Below, one piece after another: positions 1-8,172 of a stretch of 64,000 nt of DNA. Numbering within the stretch: position 1 is the stretch's first letter; the number at the start of each line of letters is the position of its first letter. Made by a program: the position numbers and the translations under genes. The notes under the pieces are model-generated. The model made no database searches and was not told the origin of the DNA. It saw nothing but the letters and a program-made list of their open reading frames with translations. The stretch comes from Paenacidovorax monticola (GTDB lineage Bacteria > Pseudomonadota > Gammaproteobacteria > Burkholderiales > Burkholderiaceae_C), in assembly GCF_014489595.1 (NCBI RefSeq), contig NZ_CP060790.1, positions 3,534,001 to 3,598,000 on the forward strand, given 5' to 3'.

Positions 1-669
1 CTGCGCATGCAGGCCGACCTCGCACAGCGCGAAGGCACGAGCACCGAGGAGCTCAAGCGCTCGCTGCAGCAGATCGGGCGCTCCAGCATCCGCGCCACGC
101 ACACCGTGAACCAGCTGCTGGCGCTGGCGCGTGCCGAGGGCAGCGGCACGGCCCTCGCACGCCAGCCCTGCGACCTGGCGCGGCTCGTGATCGAGGTGGT
201 GCGCGACTCGGTGCCGCGTGCGCTCGACAAGCGCATCGACCTCGGCTACGACGGCGCCGAGCCCGGCAGCGCGGGCGTGTGGGTGGACGGCAATCCCACG
301 CTGCTCAAGGAACTGGCGCGCAACCTGCTGGACAACGCGATCAACTACACGCCCTCCAGCCCCGAGCGGCCGGGCGTGATCACGGCGCGCGTGCTGGCCG
401 ACCCGTTCGGCCGCGTGGTGCTGCTGCAGGTCGAGGACTCGGGACCGGGCGTGCCCGAGGGGGAGCGCGAACTCGTGTTCCAGCCCTTCTACCGCGCGCT
501 GGGCACCGACGCCGACGGCTCGGGCCTGGGCCTGCCCATCGTGCTGGAGATCGCGCGCCAGCACGGCGCCGAGGTGCTGCTGGAGGACGCGCATCCGCAG
601 CAGACCCCGCCCGGTGCGCGCTTCAGCGTGCGCTTTCCCGCGCGGCCGGCCGACGCCGCGCCGGCCTGA
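1..669 (+). CDS. Sensor histidine kinase, C-terminal part (cut by window start)
   Basis: The reading frame is open from base 1, so the sensor domain and the phosphorylated histidine lie outside the window. What remains is the end of the dimerisation helix and the whole ATPase domain: an N box (ARNLLDNAINYTP, near residue 110), a G1 box (EDSGPGVP) and a G2 box (GSGLGLPIV). The dimerisation-helix end ([16 protein letters not shown]) and N box resemble the TctE/QseC branch of OmpR-type kinases, which often control tricarboxylate uptake or envelope genes. The partner response regulator would be expected upstream, outside the window. Family assignment is firm; the signal it senses cannot be told. 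Confidence 0.85.
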   Translation: MRMQADLAQREGTSTEELKRSLQQIGRSSIRATHTVNQLLALARAEGSGTALARQPCDLARLVIEVVRDSVPRALDKRIDLGYDGAEPGSAGVWVDGNPTLLKELARNLLDNAINYTPSSPERPGVITARVLADPFGRVVLLQVEDSGPGVPEGERELVFQPFYRALGTDADGSGLGLPIVLEIARQHGAEVLLEDAHPQQTPPGARFSVRFPARPADAAPA

Positions 670-683
670 GCCGCGCCCAGACG

Positions 684-708
684 CAAAAAGCCCGCGCGGG
701 GCGCGGGC
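684..708 (-). terminator. Rho-independent terminator of the DUF4148 gene
   Basis: GCCCGCGC and GCGCGGGC (690-697 and 701-708) form an 8-bp stem around a three-base loop. On the minus strand the stem is followed by TTTTTGC (684-689). It lies 37 bp past the stop of the minus-strand DUF4148 gene and between two convergent genes, so it terminates that gene and may also stop the kinase transcript. Confidence 0.75.
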
Positions 709-745
709 CTGGGCTGCGTGGCGCCGCAGGGGCGGCCGGTACGAA

Positions 746-1195
746 TCAGTTCGCGGTCACGGGCGCGGCGGTGCCGGCCACCGAGCTGCCCGTCTGCAGG
801 CGGCTCACCTCGGCCACGTACTCGGGGCCGCTGCGCAGGCGCTGGTAGGTGGCCAGGCGCTCGGTGTAGGCGGGATCGGCGCTTTGCTGGCGGTCGCCCG
901 AGGCGCTGCCGGCCAGGCCGGCACGGCTCCACAGGTTCAGATCAGCCTGCACCTCGGCACGCGAGAGCTGGCCCTGGGCTGCGGGCAGGGCGCCGAAGTA
1001 GTCTTCGGTGGAATGGTTGCGCACGACGGCGGTGCGGTTGAACTGCGCCAGGTCGGCCTGCACTTCGGCGCGCGAGAGCGTGCTCTGTGCTGCGGGCAGG
1101 GTGCCGAAGTAGTCCTCGGTGGAGTGCGTCTGGGCCGAGGCGGCGCCGGCAACGGCGAGGGCGGCAATGGCGAGCAGGGTCTTGGTGTCGTTCAT
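746..1195 (-). CDS. DUF4148 exported protein with an internal duplication
   Basis: A 149-residue protein with a signal peptide (residues 1-22, cut after ASAQ). It belongs to the DUF4148 group of small secreted proteins that are numerous in Burkholderiales; their function is unknown. Two near-identical 37-residue units follow the signal: HSTEDYFG.LPAAQ...LSRAEVQADL at residues 24-50 and again at 61-87. The DUF4148 signature, usually present once near the N-terminus, is therefore duplicated. The gene is monocistronic, has its own terminator at 684-708, and has a CRP-like dyad 82-97 bp upstream of its start. Confidence 0.8.
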   Translation of the reverse strand: MNDTKTLLAIAALAVAGAASAQTHSTEDYFGTLPAAQSTLSRAEVQADLAQFNRTAVVRNHSTEDYFGALPAAQGQLSRAEVQADLNLWSRAGLAGSASGDRQQSADPAYTERLATYQRLRSGPEYVAEVSRLQTGSSVAGTAAPVTAN

Positions 1196-1276
1196 GGCAG
1201 TAGTCCTTCAGGTGTCGTGCAGTGCGGGATTGCGTTCTGCATGGACTCCAGTGTCTGCCTCGGCCGCCGCCGCGTA

Positions 1277-1292
1277 TGTGCGTAAACGCACA
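1277..1292. promoter_or_regulatory. CRP-like operator candidate
   Basis: TGTGC-N6-GCACA (arms 1277-1282 and 1287-1292, extended to TGTGCG/CGCACA) keeps eight of the ten half-site bases of the CRP consensus TGTGA-N6-TCACA. It lies 82-97 bp upstream of the DUF4148 start and just past the cyclase stop. A Crp-type regulator whose recognition helix keeps the CRP contact residues is encoded 1.8 kb away. Binding is inferred. Confidence 0.4.
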
Positions 1293-1329
1293 GGTTTGCG
1301 CAAGTCGCCTGGGGCCTGGCCCCTGCTGT

Positions 1330-2985
1330 TCAGGCGATCGCTTCGCTCCAGAGCGCCGAGGGGCGCTCCACATGCAGCACGGCCAGCGGCTCGCTGCGCC
1401 CGCGCACCGCGAGGCATTCGGGCGCGCCCAGCTGCGCCTGCACGCCCGCGTGGCGCGCGGCGTCGAGCGAGAGCACAAGCCGCGCGGCCGCCACCTTCGA
1501 ATAGTCCTGCAGCCGGCTCGCGGTGTTGACCACCTCGCCCACGGCCGAGAAGGTGGTCGCATCCTGGTAGCCCACCTGGCCCAGCGCCACGGTGCCCGCG
1601 TGCAGGCCCATGCCGAAGTCCAGCCGCTGGCCGAACTGGGCCTCGAAGCCCGCGCTCCAGTCGTCCATGCGCTGCTCGATCAGCGCGGCCGCGCGCACGG
1701 CCTGGCGGCAGGCCGTGGGCAGGTCGGTGTCGAGCCCGAACAGCGCCATCACGCTGTCGCCGATGAACTGGTTGGGCAGGCCGCCGCTCTCGCGCACGGC
1801 CGCGCCCACGAGGGCGAAGTACTGGTCCAGCACGTAGACCAGGTCGAACGGCCATTGCCGCTCGGCCAAGCCCGACCAGCGGCGCAGGTCCACGAACAGC
1901 ACGGCCACGGCGCGCTCCTCGCCACGCCGCGTGGCGGCCATGCGCGCGGTGCCGGGCTGGAACAGCGGCTCCACCGCGATGGGGCCGCGCGGGCGCAGCT
2001 GGCAGGCCAGGCGCACGTCGGCCGGGGCCTTCACGCGCTGCAGCGTACGGCGCTCGTCGCGCCCCGGCGGGGGCAGGTGGGCCGCATCGCCCTGCACGCG
2101 CACGCGGCAGGTGGAGCAGCGTGCGCGCCCGTCGCACAGCGACAGCAGGCCGATGCCGTGCGCGCGGCTGGCTTCGAGAACGCTCCAGCCCTGCGGCACT
2201 TGCACCGTGCGGTCGGGGTAGCGCAGCTCCACGCGCCCCGCGCTGCGCCGCCGTTCGCGCCAGGCGCGCAGCCCGTGCGCAGCCAGCAGCGCTGCGAGCA
2301 AGGCGATCCAGCCGCCGCGCAGGCCGTCGGTGAGCACGCGCAGCGCCTCGGCCTCTGCGGGCGTAGGCACGCTTGGCGGCGGGCCGCCGCTCCAGCCGAT
2401 TTCGCGCGCCATCGACAGCATGCCCAGCGCGGCCAGCACGGGCAGCAGCAGCGCGAGCGCGAGCAGCAGCGGCTGCCAGCGCACCCAGCCCGCCCGGCGA
2501 CGCAGCGCCAGGTGCAGGCCCAGGCAGCCGTGGCCCCAGGCGGTGGCGAGCAGCAGCAGCTGCAGCGCCAGGCCCTCGGGCGACCAGACGGCGCGCACGA
2601 TGCGGTCGTACGAGGCGTCGAGCCCGTAGGCCGCCTGCGCCCAGCGCGTGGCCGCGAAATGCGCGGCCAGCAGCAGCGGCAGCCCCAGCGCGAGCAGCAC
2701 GCGCAACGCCTCGGCGGGCGGCATGCGCAGGCTGCGCCGCCGCCACAGGGCGGCACAGGCCAGCGCGAAGTGCAGGGTGAATGCGCCGTACAGCAGCACG
2801 CTGCCCGCCAGCGTGTCCCAGGCGCCGTGCAGGGCCGCCCGCGCGGCCTCGGCCGCCTGCAACGACACCAGCCCCAGCGCGTGGTTGGACAGGTGCAGCG
2901 CCACGTAGCACCACAGCACCAGCCCGCTCGCCCAGCGCAGGTTGCGCGGCGTGGGCAGGTAGGGGGCGAGGCGATGGCGGGGCAT
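1330..2985 (-). CDS. Membrane adenylate cyclase with cytochrome-b-like anchor and 2Fe-2S domain
   Basis: A 551-residue class III cyclase in three parts, numbered from the start at 2985. Residues 15-245 hold about six membrane helices with histidines placed as in succinate-dehydrogenase-type haem anchors (H31, H35, H72, H109, H152, H158). Residues 250-345 are a plant/adrenodoxin-type ferredoxin domain with cysteines C284, C290, C293 and C328 (C-x5-C-x2-C). Residues 355-540 are the catalytic domain, with LFVDLRRW and GDSVMALFG carrying the two metal aspartates. It should make cAMP in response to quinone or haem/Fe-S redox state, as reported for Sinorhizobium CyaC with a diheme-b anchor. An upstream ATG at 3012 is possible, but it overlaps the likely -10 (CATAAT) of the divergent Crp gene, so 2985 is preferred. 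Confidence 0.85.
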   Translation of the reverse strand: MPRHRLAPYLPTPRNLRWASGLVLWCYVALHLSNHALGLVSLQAAEAARAALHGAWDTLAGSVLLYGAFTLHFALACAALWRRRSLRMPPAEALRVLLALGLPLLLAAHFAATRWAQAAYGLDASYDRIVRAVWSPEGLALQLLLLATAWGHGCLGLHLALRRRAGWVRWQPLLLALALLLPVLAALGMLSMAREIGWSGGPPPSVPTPAEAEALRVLTDGLRGGWIALLAALLAAHGLRAWRERRRSAGRVELRYPDRTVQVPQGWSVLEASRAHGIGLLSLCDGRARCSTCRVRVQGDAAHLPPPGRDERRTLQRVKAPADVRLACQLRPRGPIAVEPLFQPGTARMAATRRGEERAVAVLFVDLRRWSGLAERQWPFDLVYVLDQYFALVGAAVRESGGLPNQFIGDSVMALFGLDTDLPTACRQAVRAAALIEQRMDDWSAGFEAQFGQRLDFGMGLHAGTVALGQVGYQDATTFSAVGEVVNTASRLQDYSKVAAARLVLSLDAARHAGVQAQLGAPECLAVRGRSEPLAVLHVERPSALWSEAIA

Positions 2986-3009
2986 GGGACGGGGAATAGG
3001 GCCGCTGAG

Positions 3010-3015
3010 CATAAT
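3010..3015 (+). promoter_or_regulatory. Probable -10 element of the Crp-type gene
   Basis: CATAAT matches the sigma-70 -10 consensus at five of six positions and lies 27 bases before the ATG at 3042. No good -35 is visible 16-18 bases upstream, which suggests an activated promoter. It overlaps the alternative, longer start of the divergent cyclase. Confidence 0.4.
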
Positions 3016-3041
3016 GCGCCAGGCCTTTTCCGCGCTGCCGT

Positions 3042-3755
3042 ATGCCCACTTCCACCGTGCCCCGCTCCAGCCTCGCCCTGCGCCGCATCGCCCTGTTCGA
3101 GGGGCTGGCCGACACCTGCCTGGAGCGGCTCGCGGGCGAGTGCGACTGGCGCACCGTCGATGCGCGCACGCCCGTGTTCACGCGCAACTCCGACGGCGGC
3201 GAGGTGTTCTTCCTCGTCGCAGGGCGCGCGCGCATCACCACCTATTCGCCCCAGGGGCGCGAGGTGTCGTTCCGCGACTGCGAGGCCGGGGAGCATTTCG
3301 GCGACCTCTCGGCCATCGACGACGCGCCGCGCTCGGCCGACGTGGTGACGCTGGAGTCCTCGGTGCTCGCCAGCCTGCGGCCCCAGGCCTTCATCGCGCT
3401 GCTGCAGCGCGAACCCATGGTGGCGATGCGTATCCTGCGCGACCTGGCCGCCAAGGTGCGGGGGCTGACCGAGCGCGTGATCGAACTCAGCACGCTGGGT
3501 GTGCAGACCCGCCTGCATGCCGAGCTGCTGCGCCTGGCGCATGCGGCGGGCGTGAGCGACAACCAGGCGCGCATCGACCCCGCGCCGCCGCACGCGGCGC
3601 TGGCGAGCAAGATCAGCACCAACCGCGAGCAGGTCACGCGCGAACTGAATGCCCTGGCCAAGAGCGGCCTGTTGCGCAAGGACGGCGCGCATGCGCTGGT
3701 GGTGACCGATGTGCGGCGCCTCGATACCCTGGTGGCCGATGTGCGCGGGGCTTGA
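3042..3755 (+). CDS. Crp/Fnr-family transcriptional regulator
   Basis: A 237-residue regulator with an N-terminal cyclic-nucleotide-binding barrel (about 15-140) and a C-terminal winged helix (about 165-230). The phosphate-binding cassette reads FGDLSAIDDAPRSADV, keeping the Arg-Ser pair that binds cyclic phosphate in Crp, with Asp in place of Glu after FG. The recognition helix (NREQVTREL) keeps the Arg-Glu...Arg contacts of Crp. The four-cysteine cluster of FNR is absent, so it is not an oxygen sensor of the FNR type. It is divergent from a redox-type adenylate cyclase, which fits a local cAMP pair. cAMP binding is inferred from the motif. Confidence 0.85.
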   Translation: MPTSTVPRSSLALRRIALFEGLADTCLERLAGECDWRTVDARTPVFTRNSDGGEVFFLVAGRARITTYSPQGREVSFRDCEAGEHFGDLSAIDDAPRSADVVTLESSVLASLRPQAFIALLQREPMVAMRILRDLAAKVRGLTERVIELSTLGVQTRLHAELLRLAHAAGVSDNQARIDPAPPHAALASKISTNREQVTRELNALAKSGLLRKDGAHALVVTDVRRLDTLVADVRGA

Positions 3756-3896
3756 ACTCCTCTTTTGATAGCTGCAGGCGCTTTGTGGGCGAGCGTATGG
3801 GGCTGTTTTGAGTCCCATGCCGTGTTCCGACCTGCCTCGGAGGGCATGTGGCCGCCCGCCAGCAGCCTTGCGCCGGCCGCACCACAATCGGCCCAC

Positions 3897-5081
3897 ATGA
3901 CGTCTTCCTCGACCATGCTGCGGCTGATCAGCCTCGCAGCCTTCTGCAGCATGGCCTCCATGCGCGTGTGCGACCCGATGCTGGTGGCGCTGTCCCGCGA
4001 GTACCGGATCACGACCGGCGATGCCTCGGCCGTGATCGCGGCATTCGCCGTGGCCTACGGCGTGCTGCAGCTGGTCTATGGCCCGCTGGGCGACCGGGTG
4101 GGCAAGGTGCGCGTGATCATCGGGGCCACGGCGGCCTGCGCGCTGTTCAGCGCCGCGACGGCGCTGGCGCCCAGCTTCACCGTGCTGGTGGCGGCACGCG
4201 CGGCCATGGGGGCCGCGGCGGCGGGGATCATTCCGCTGTCCATGGCCTGGATCGGCGACGAGGTGGCCTACGAGCAGCGGCAGGAGACCCTGGCGCGCCT
4301 CATGGTCGCCACCGTCACCGGCATGATGGCGGGCCAGTGGTTCGGCGGCTTCGCCACCGAGACGCTGGGCTGGCGCTCGGCGCTGGCCACGCTGGCCCTG
4401 CTGTTCTTCACCGCGGCCGCGCTGCTGCTGCGCCATGCGCGCGCCAGCGGGGTGCTGCGCACGGCTGCGGCCCCGGGCGCGCCGGCGTTTTCCCTGGCCG
4501 GCTACCTGGCGGGCACCCTGGCCCTGCTGCGCATTCCGCGCGTGCGCTGGGTGCTCGCGGTGGTGGCCGTCGAGGGGGCGCTGGCGTTCGGCACGCTGGC
4601 CTTCGTGCCGGCGCGGATGGTGGATGGCTTTGGCCTCTCTGCGGCCGCGGCGGGCGGCGTGATGGTGCTCTACGGCGTGGGCGGGCTGATCTACAGCGTG
4701 TTCGCGCGGCGCTGGCTGGCCCTGCTGGGCGAGCGGGGGCTGGCGGTGGTGGGCGCCACGCTCGTCGCCGTGGGCCTGCTGTCGCTGGCCTGGGCCCCGG
4801 CCGTGGGCGGGGCCATGCTGGGCTGCTTCCTGGCCGGGATCGGCTTTTACATGCTGCACAACACGCTGCAGGTACAGGCCACGCAGATGGCGCCGCAGGC
4901 GCGGGGCACGGCCGTGACGTTGTTCGCCTGCCTGCTCTTTCTGGGGCAGTCCACGGGCGTGCTCCTCGTGGCCCTGAGCGTGGACCGGGGCTGGCTGCCG
5001 CCGGTGTTCTCGGCCGCTGCCGCGGGGGTGTTCGTGCTGGGGCTGCTCATCTCGCGCCGGGTGCAGGCGCGCGGCGCTTGA
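3897..5081 (+). CDS. MFS transporter
   Basis: A 394-residue inner-membrane protein with about 12 hydrophobic helices and the major-facilitator motif A loop (GPLGDRVGK) between helices 2 and 3. It resembles drug/metabolite exporters of the DHA1 type (Bcr/YdhP-like). The ATG at 3897 is chosen because translation upstream of it is not hydrophobic and because a -10-like CACAAT lies eight bases before it. It stands alone; the substrate cannot be predicted. Confidence 0.85.
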   Translation: MTSSSTMLRLISLAAFCSMASMRVCDPMLVALSREYRITTGDASAVIAAFAVAYGVLQLVYGPLGDRVGKVRVIIGATAACALFSAATALAPSFTVLVAARAAMGAAAAGIIPLSMAWIGDEVAYEQRQETLARLMVATVTGMMAGQWFGGFATETLGWRSALATLALLFFTAAALLLRHARASGVLRTAAAPGAPAFSLAGYLAGTLALLRIPRVRWVLAVVAVEGALAFGTLAFVPARMVDGFGLSAAAAGGVMVLYGVGGLIYSVFARRWLALLGERGLAVVGATLVAVGLLSLAWAPAVGGAMLGCFLAGIGFYMLHNTLQVQATQMAPQARGTAVTLFACLLFLGQSTGVLLVALSVDRGWLPPVFSAAAAGVFVLGLLISRRVQARGA

Positions 5082-5106
5082 GCCCGCTGTCCGTGGTACT
5101 GCGTTT

Positions 5107-5234
5107 GAAACGGGCCCCACTGGGGCGGGGCCGCCGTGCAAGGGCCGCCCCGCCGCACGGGCGGCGTCCCCCTGCCCGCAGCGCGTAGCGCCGCGAGAGC
5201 GGGGGGAAGGCGCGAAGCGACTCAGGGGGGTGTC
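5107..5234 (-). repeat. Dispersed intergenic repeat, copy A
   Basis: Read on the minus strand, this segment begins GACACCCCCCTGAG, passes through TTCCCCCCGCTCTCGCG and GGGCAGGGGGACGC, and ends near CCCGTTTC. It aligns over most of its length with 60566-60690 in the same order of blocks. It is rich in short inverted repeats and fills the gap between two convergent genes. The LysR stop codon and last residues lie inside it. Confidence 0.75.
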
Positions 5235-6136
5235 GGAACTTCCTGCGCGGCCAGCTCCAGCAGCCAGGTGCGGAAGCGGTCCAGCGTGGCGAGCTGCGCG
5301 CGTCCCTCGGGGTAGCAGAACCAGTAGCCCATGTCGCTGCGGTAGCCGCCCTGCGGCAACGGCTCGGCTACCAGGCCCGCGGCGATCTCGTCCTGCACCA
5401 GGCAGCGCGGCACCAGGGCCACGCCCATGCCCGCCATGACGGCGCGGATCATGGTCTGGAACTGGTCGAACTGCGGGCCCGCGAGCGGGTCCAGCCCGCG
5501 CACGCCATGCGTCTCGCTCCAGCGCAGCCAGGCCTCGGGCACGGTGACGTGGCGCAGCAGCGTGCAGCGCGCCACGTCCTGCGGGCTGCGGATCGGCACC
5601 TCGGCCGCGCCGCCGCGCGGTGCGATCAGCGCCACCTGGTTGCCCGAGAGGTAGTGCGAGCGCGCGCCGGGCCAGTGCCCCTCGCCGAAGAGGATGGAGC
5701 AGTCCAGCTCGGGGTTGGAGAAGTCGTAGCCGTGCACGTAGGGCACGAAGTGCAGCGTGATCTGCGGGTGGCGGTGCTGGAACTGCGGCAGGCGCGGAAT
5801 GAGCCACTTGGCGCCGAACGTGGGCAGGGTGGACAGGTGCAGCGCGCCGCCGCCGTCGCCGCTCGTGATGAGCTCCAGCGTGGCGGCCTCCAGCCGCGCG
5901 AGCAGGGCGCGCACGGCCTTCTCGTAGCGCTCGCCCGCGGGCGTGAGCGCCAGGCGCTTGCGGCTGCGCTCGAACAGCGGAACGCCCACCCAGCGCTCCA
6001 GCTCCTGCACCTGCTTGCTCACGGCGCTCTGGGTGAGGTGCAGGGCCTCGGCCGCGCGCGAGATGCCTCCGAAGCGGGCCACGGTGGAGAAGGCCCGCAG
6101 CAGGTGCACGGGAGGGTTGAGCCGTCGCAAAGACAT
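5222..6136 (-). CDS. LysR-family regulator, GcvA-like
   Basis: A 304-residue regulator with an N-terminal helix-turn-helix (about residues 20-45, ISRAAEALHLTQSAVSKQVQ) and a LysR substrate-binding domain (about 95-295). The FSTVARFGGISRAAEALHLTQ stretch places it near the GcvA group. It is divergent from a Bug-type receptor gene 110 bp away, with a LysR-type dyad between them, so it probably controls that receptor and the amidohydrolase behind it. Its last residues (PTPP) and stop are supplied by a dispersed repeat. Confidence 0.88.
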   Translation of the reverse strand: MSLRRLNPPVHLLRAFSTVARFGGISRAAEALHLTQSAVSKQVQELERWVGVPLFERSRKRLALTPAGERYEKAVRALLARLEAATLELITSGDGGGALHLSTLPTFGAKWLIPRLPQFQHRHPQITLHFVPYVHGYDFSNPELDCSILFGEGHWPGARSHYLSGNQVALIAPRGGAAEVPIRSPQDVARCTLLRHVTVPEAWLRWSETHGVRGLDPLAGPQFDQFQTMIRAVMAGMGVALVPRCLVQDEIAAGLVAEPLPQGGYRSDMGYWFCYPEGRAQLATLDRFRTWLLELAAQEVPTPP

Positions 6137-6154
6137 GGGCAGGGGTTCTTAAAA

Positions 6155-6171
6155 CATTCCGTTTTGGAATG
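6155..6171. promoter_or_regulatory. LysR-type operator candidate
   Basis: CATTCC-N5-GGAATG is a perfect dyad and contains T-N11-A (T6157 to A6169), the classical LysR half-site pattern. It lies 19-35 bp upstream of the LysR start and about 76 bp upstream of the Bug gene, where a shared autoregulatory site is expected. Confidence 0.6.
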
Positions 6172-6246
6172 ATAACAGGCACACCTATTGCTTTTTCAAT
6201 CGCACCGAATCCGGTAATCTTCACTCACTGAAATTGGAATATCCCC

Positions 6247-7208
6247 ATGCAACGTCGTCATTTCCTGGCCTCCGTGGCCGCCGCTTCTGTCGTTCCTGGA
6301 ATGTCCTTCGCCCAGGACAAGCCCCTGCGCATCGTCGTGCCCTTCCCGCCCGGTGGCGCCACGGACATCACGGGCCGCGCCTTGCAGGAGCCCCTGCAGC
6401 GCCTGCTGGGCCAGCCCGTGGTGGTGGAGAACCGCGCGGGCGCGGGGGGCTCGATCGGCATGTCCGAAGTGGCGCGCGCCGCTGGCGACGGCCTCACATT
6501 CGGCGTGGCCACCCTGTCCACGCACGGCGTGAACCCGGCCGTGTTCTCCAAGCTGCCCTACGACCCGGTCAAGGACTTCGCGGGCGTGACCGAGATCGTC
6601 AAGGCCCCGGCATCATCGTGGTCAACCCCAAGGTGCTGCCCGTCAAGGACTTCGCCGACCTCGTCAAATACCTCAAGGCCAACCCGGGCAAGGTCTCGTA
6701 CGCCACGCCGGGCAATGGCACCATTGGCCACATGTGGGGCGAACTCTTCAAGAGCAGCACGGGCACGGCCATGGTGCACATTCCCTACCGCGGTGCGGGC
6801 CCGGCCGTCAACGACGTGCTGGGCGGCCAGGTGCCGGTGTACTTCGACCAGGTGGCCTCGTCGCTGCCGCATGTGAAGGCCGGCAAGCTCAAGGCGCTGG
6901 CCGTGTCCTGGCACGAGCGCCTGGACGTGCTGCCCGACGTGCCGACCTATGCCGAGCTGGGCTACAAGCAGGCCAACGAGCCCTCGTGGTTCGGCCTCGT
7001 GGCTCCCGCTTCCACGCCTGCAGCCCAGGTGCTGCGCGTGCAGCAGGCCGTGGCCGCCGCGCTCAAGGAGCCGGCCGTGCGCGACCGCCTCGCGGCCCAG
7101 GGGCTGTACGCCTCGGGCACCACGCCGGCCGCCTTCTCGCAGCAGATCGTGCGCGAGATCGAGAAGATGAAGCAGGTCGCGGCCTACGCCAAGATCCAGC
7201 TCGACTGA
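6247..7208 (+). CDS. Bug-family periplasmic solute receptor (frameshifted)
   Basis: A tripartite tricarboxylate receptor (TctC/Bug fold), 320 residues after correction. A twin-arginine-like signal (QRRHFLAS) ends at FAQ, followed by the Bug signature IVVPFPPGGATDITGRAL and, further on, HIPYRGAGPAVNDVLGGQV. One base is missing in the GGG run near 6609-6610; adding a G joins VKAPG to IIVVNP. No TctA/TctB membrane genes are nearby, which is usual for Bug genes in Comamonadaceae. It precedes the amidohydrolase gene by 19 bp, so its ligand may be an N-acyl amino acid or organic acid; that is inference. Confidence 0.85.
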
Positions 7209-7227
7209 TGGACTACCGGTTCTGCCT

Positions 7228-8157
7228 ATGCATCCAGTGCTGCAACTGATCAGTACCCGATACCAGCAGGCCCTGCCCGGCGCGAGCGGCGCGTCGGGCG
7301 CGCACATGCCTGCACAGATGGTGACCAGCATGCCCGGCACGAGCGCCCTCGTGCTCGACTCGCCGCACAGCGGCACCTGGTACCCCGATGACTTTCGCTC
7401 CGTTTGCGACCTTGCCACGCTGCGCCGCGCCGAGGACACCCATGTGGAGAAGCTCTACGCCTTCGCGTCCGCGCTGGGGGTGGGCTGGGTCGAGGCGCAT
7501 TTCCCGCGTATCTACCTCGATGCCAACCGCGACACCACCGAGATCGACGAGAGCATGTTCGACGGTCCCTGGCCCGATCCCATCACCACCGACCCTGTGG
7601 TGCTGCAGAAGGTGCGCCTGGGCAAGGGCCTGATCTGGAAGTTCACCGACGAGGGCGAGCCCATCTACGACCGCCTGCTCGGTGTTGCGGAGGTGCGTGC
7701 GCGCATCGACCGCTGCTGGCGGCCTTACCACGCGGCCGTGGAACGCGCGATCGCGGCGGCCCATGCGCGCCACGGCTACAGCATCCACATCAACTGCCAT
7801 TCCATGCCCGCCGTGGCCGCGAGCCACGCCACGCTGCACCCGGGGCTGCACCATGCGGACTTCGTGGTGGGCGACCGCGACGGCACCACGGCCGATCCGG
7901 CACTCTCGCGGCGCATCTGCGACTTCCTGCGCGCACGGGGCTACAGCGTGGAATACAACCACCCCTACAAGGGCGTGGAACTCGTGCGCCGCTACAGCGA
8001 CCCGGCCGCGCACCGCCACAGCATCCAGGTGGAGATCAACCGCAAGCTCTACATGGACGAGCAGACCCTGGCGCTGCGCCAGGACGGCTTCGTGCGGCTG
8101 TACCAGGACCTCAAGGACCTGGTGGAGATGCTGCTCGCGCTCGACCCCCGCAAGTAG
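7228..8157 (+). CDS. N-formylglutamate amidohydrolase family protein
   Basis: A 309-residue zinc hydrolase of the FGase family, which cleaves N-formyl-L-glutamate to formate and glutamate at the end of one histidine-degradation route, or related N-acyl substrates. The family motifs [13 protein letters not shown] (about 42-54) and INCHSMPAV (about 191-199) are intact, as is the [15 protein letters not shown] region. It is probably cotranscribed with the upstream receptor and controlled by the LysR protein. No hut genes are in the window, so a role in histidine use is not shown. Confidence 0.85.
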   Translation: MHPVLQLISTRYQQALPGASGASGAHMPAQMVTSMPGTSALVLDSPHSGTWYPDDFRSVCDLATLRRAEDTHVEKLYAFASALGVGWVEAHFPRIYLDANRDTTEIDESMFDGPWPDPITTDPVVLQKVRLGKGLIWKFTDEGEPIYDRLLGVAEVRARIDRCWRPYHAAVERAIAAAHARHGYSIHINCHSMPAVAASHATLHPGLHHADFVVGDRDGTTADPALSRRICDFLRARGYSVEYNHPYKGVELVRRYSDPAAHRHSIQVEINRKLYMDEQTLALRQDGFVRLYQDLKDLVEMLLALDPRK

Positions 8158-8172
8158 GGTGGCGGGGCCCGC

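Noticed and set aside
3042..3755. Crp-type protein as the factor that binds the FNR box at 31178
   Set aside because: It lacks the FNR cysteine cluster and has a Crp-like Arg-Glu...Arg recognition helix rather than the FNR Glu...Ser-Arg pattern.
6188..6220. Sigma-70 promoter of the Bug gene (TTGCTT...TAATCT)
   Set aside because: The spacing is 21 bp for TTGCTT and the alternative TTTTCA is weak; no clear hexamer pair.
2031..6224. A 1397-codon minus-strand open frame
   Set aside because: It runs antisense through Crp, MFS and LysR and has the arginine/alanine/histidine-rich composition of a GC-rich shadow; no domain is visible.
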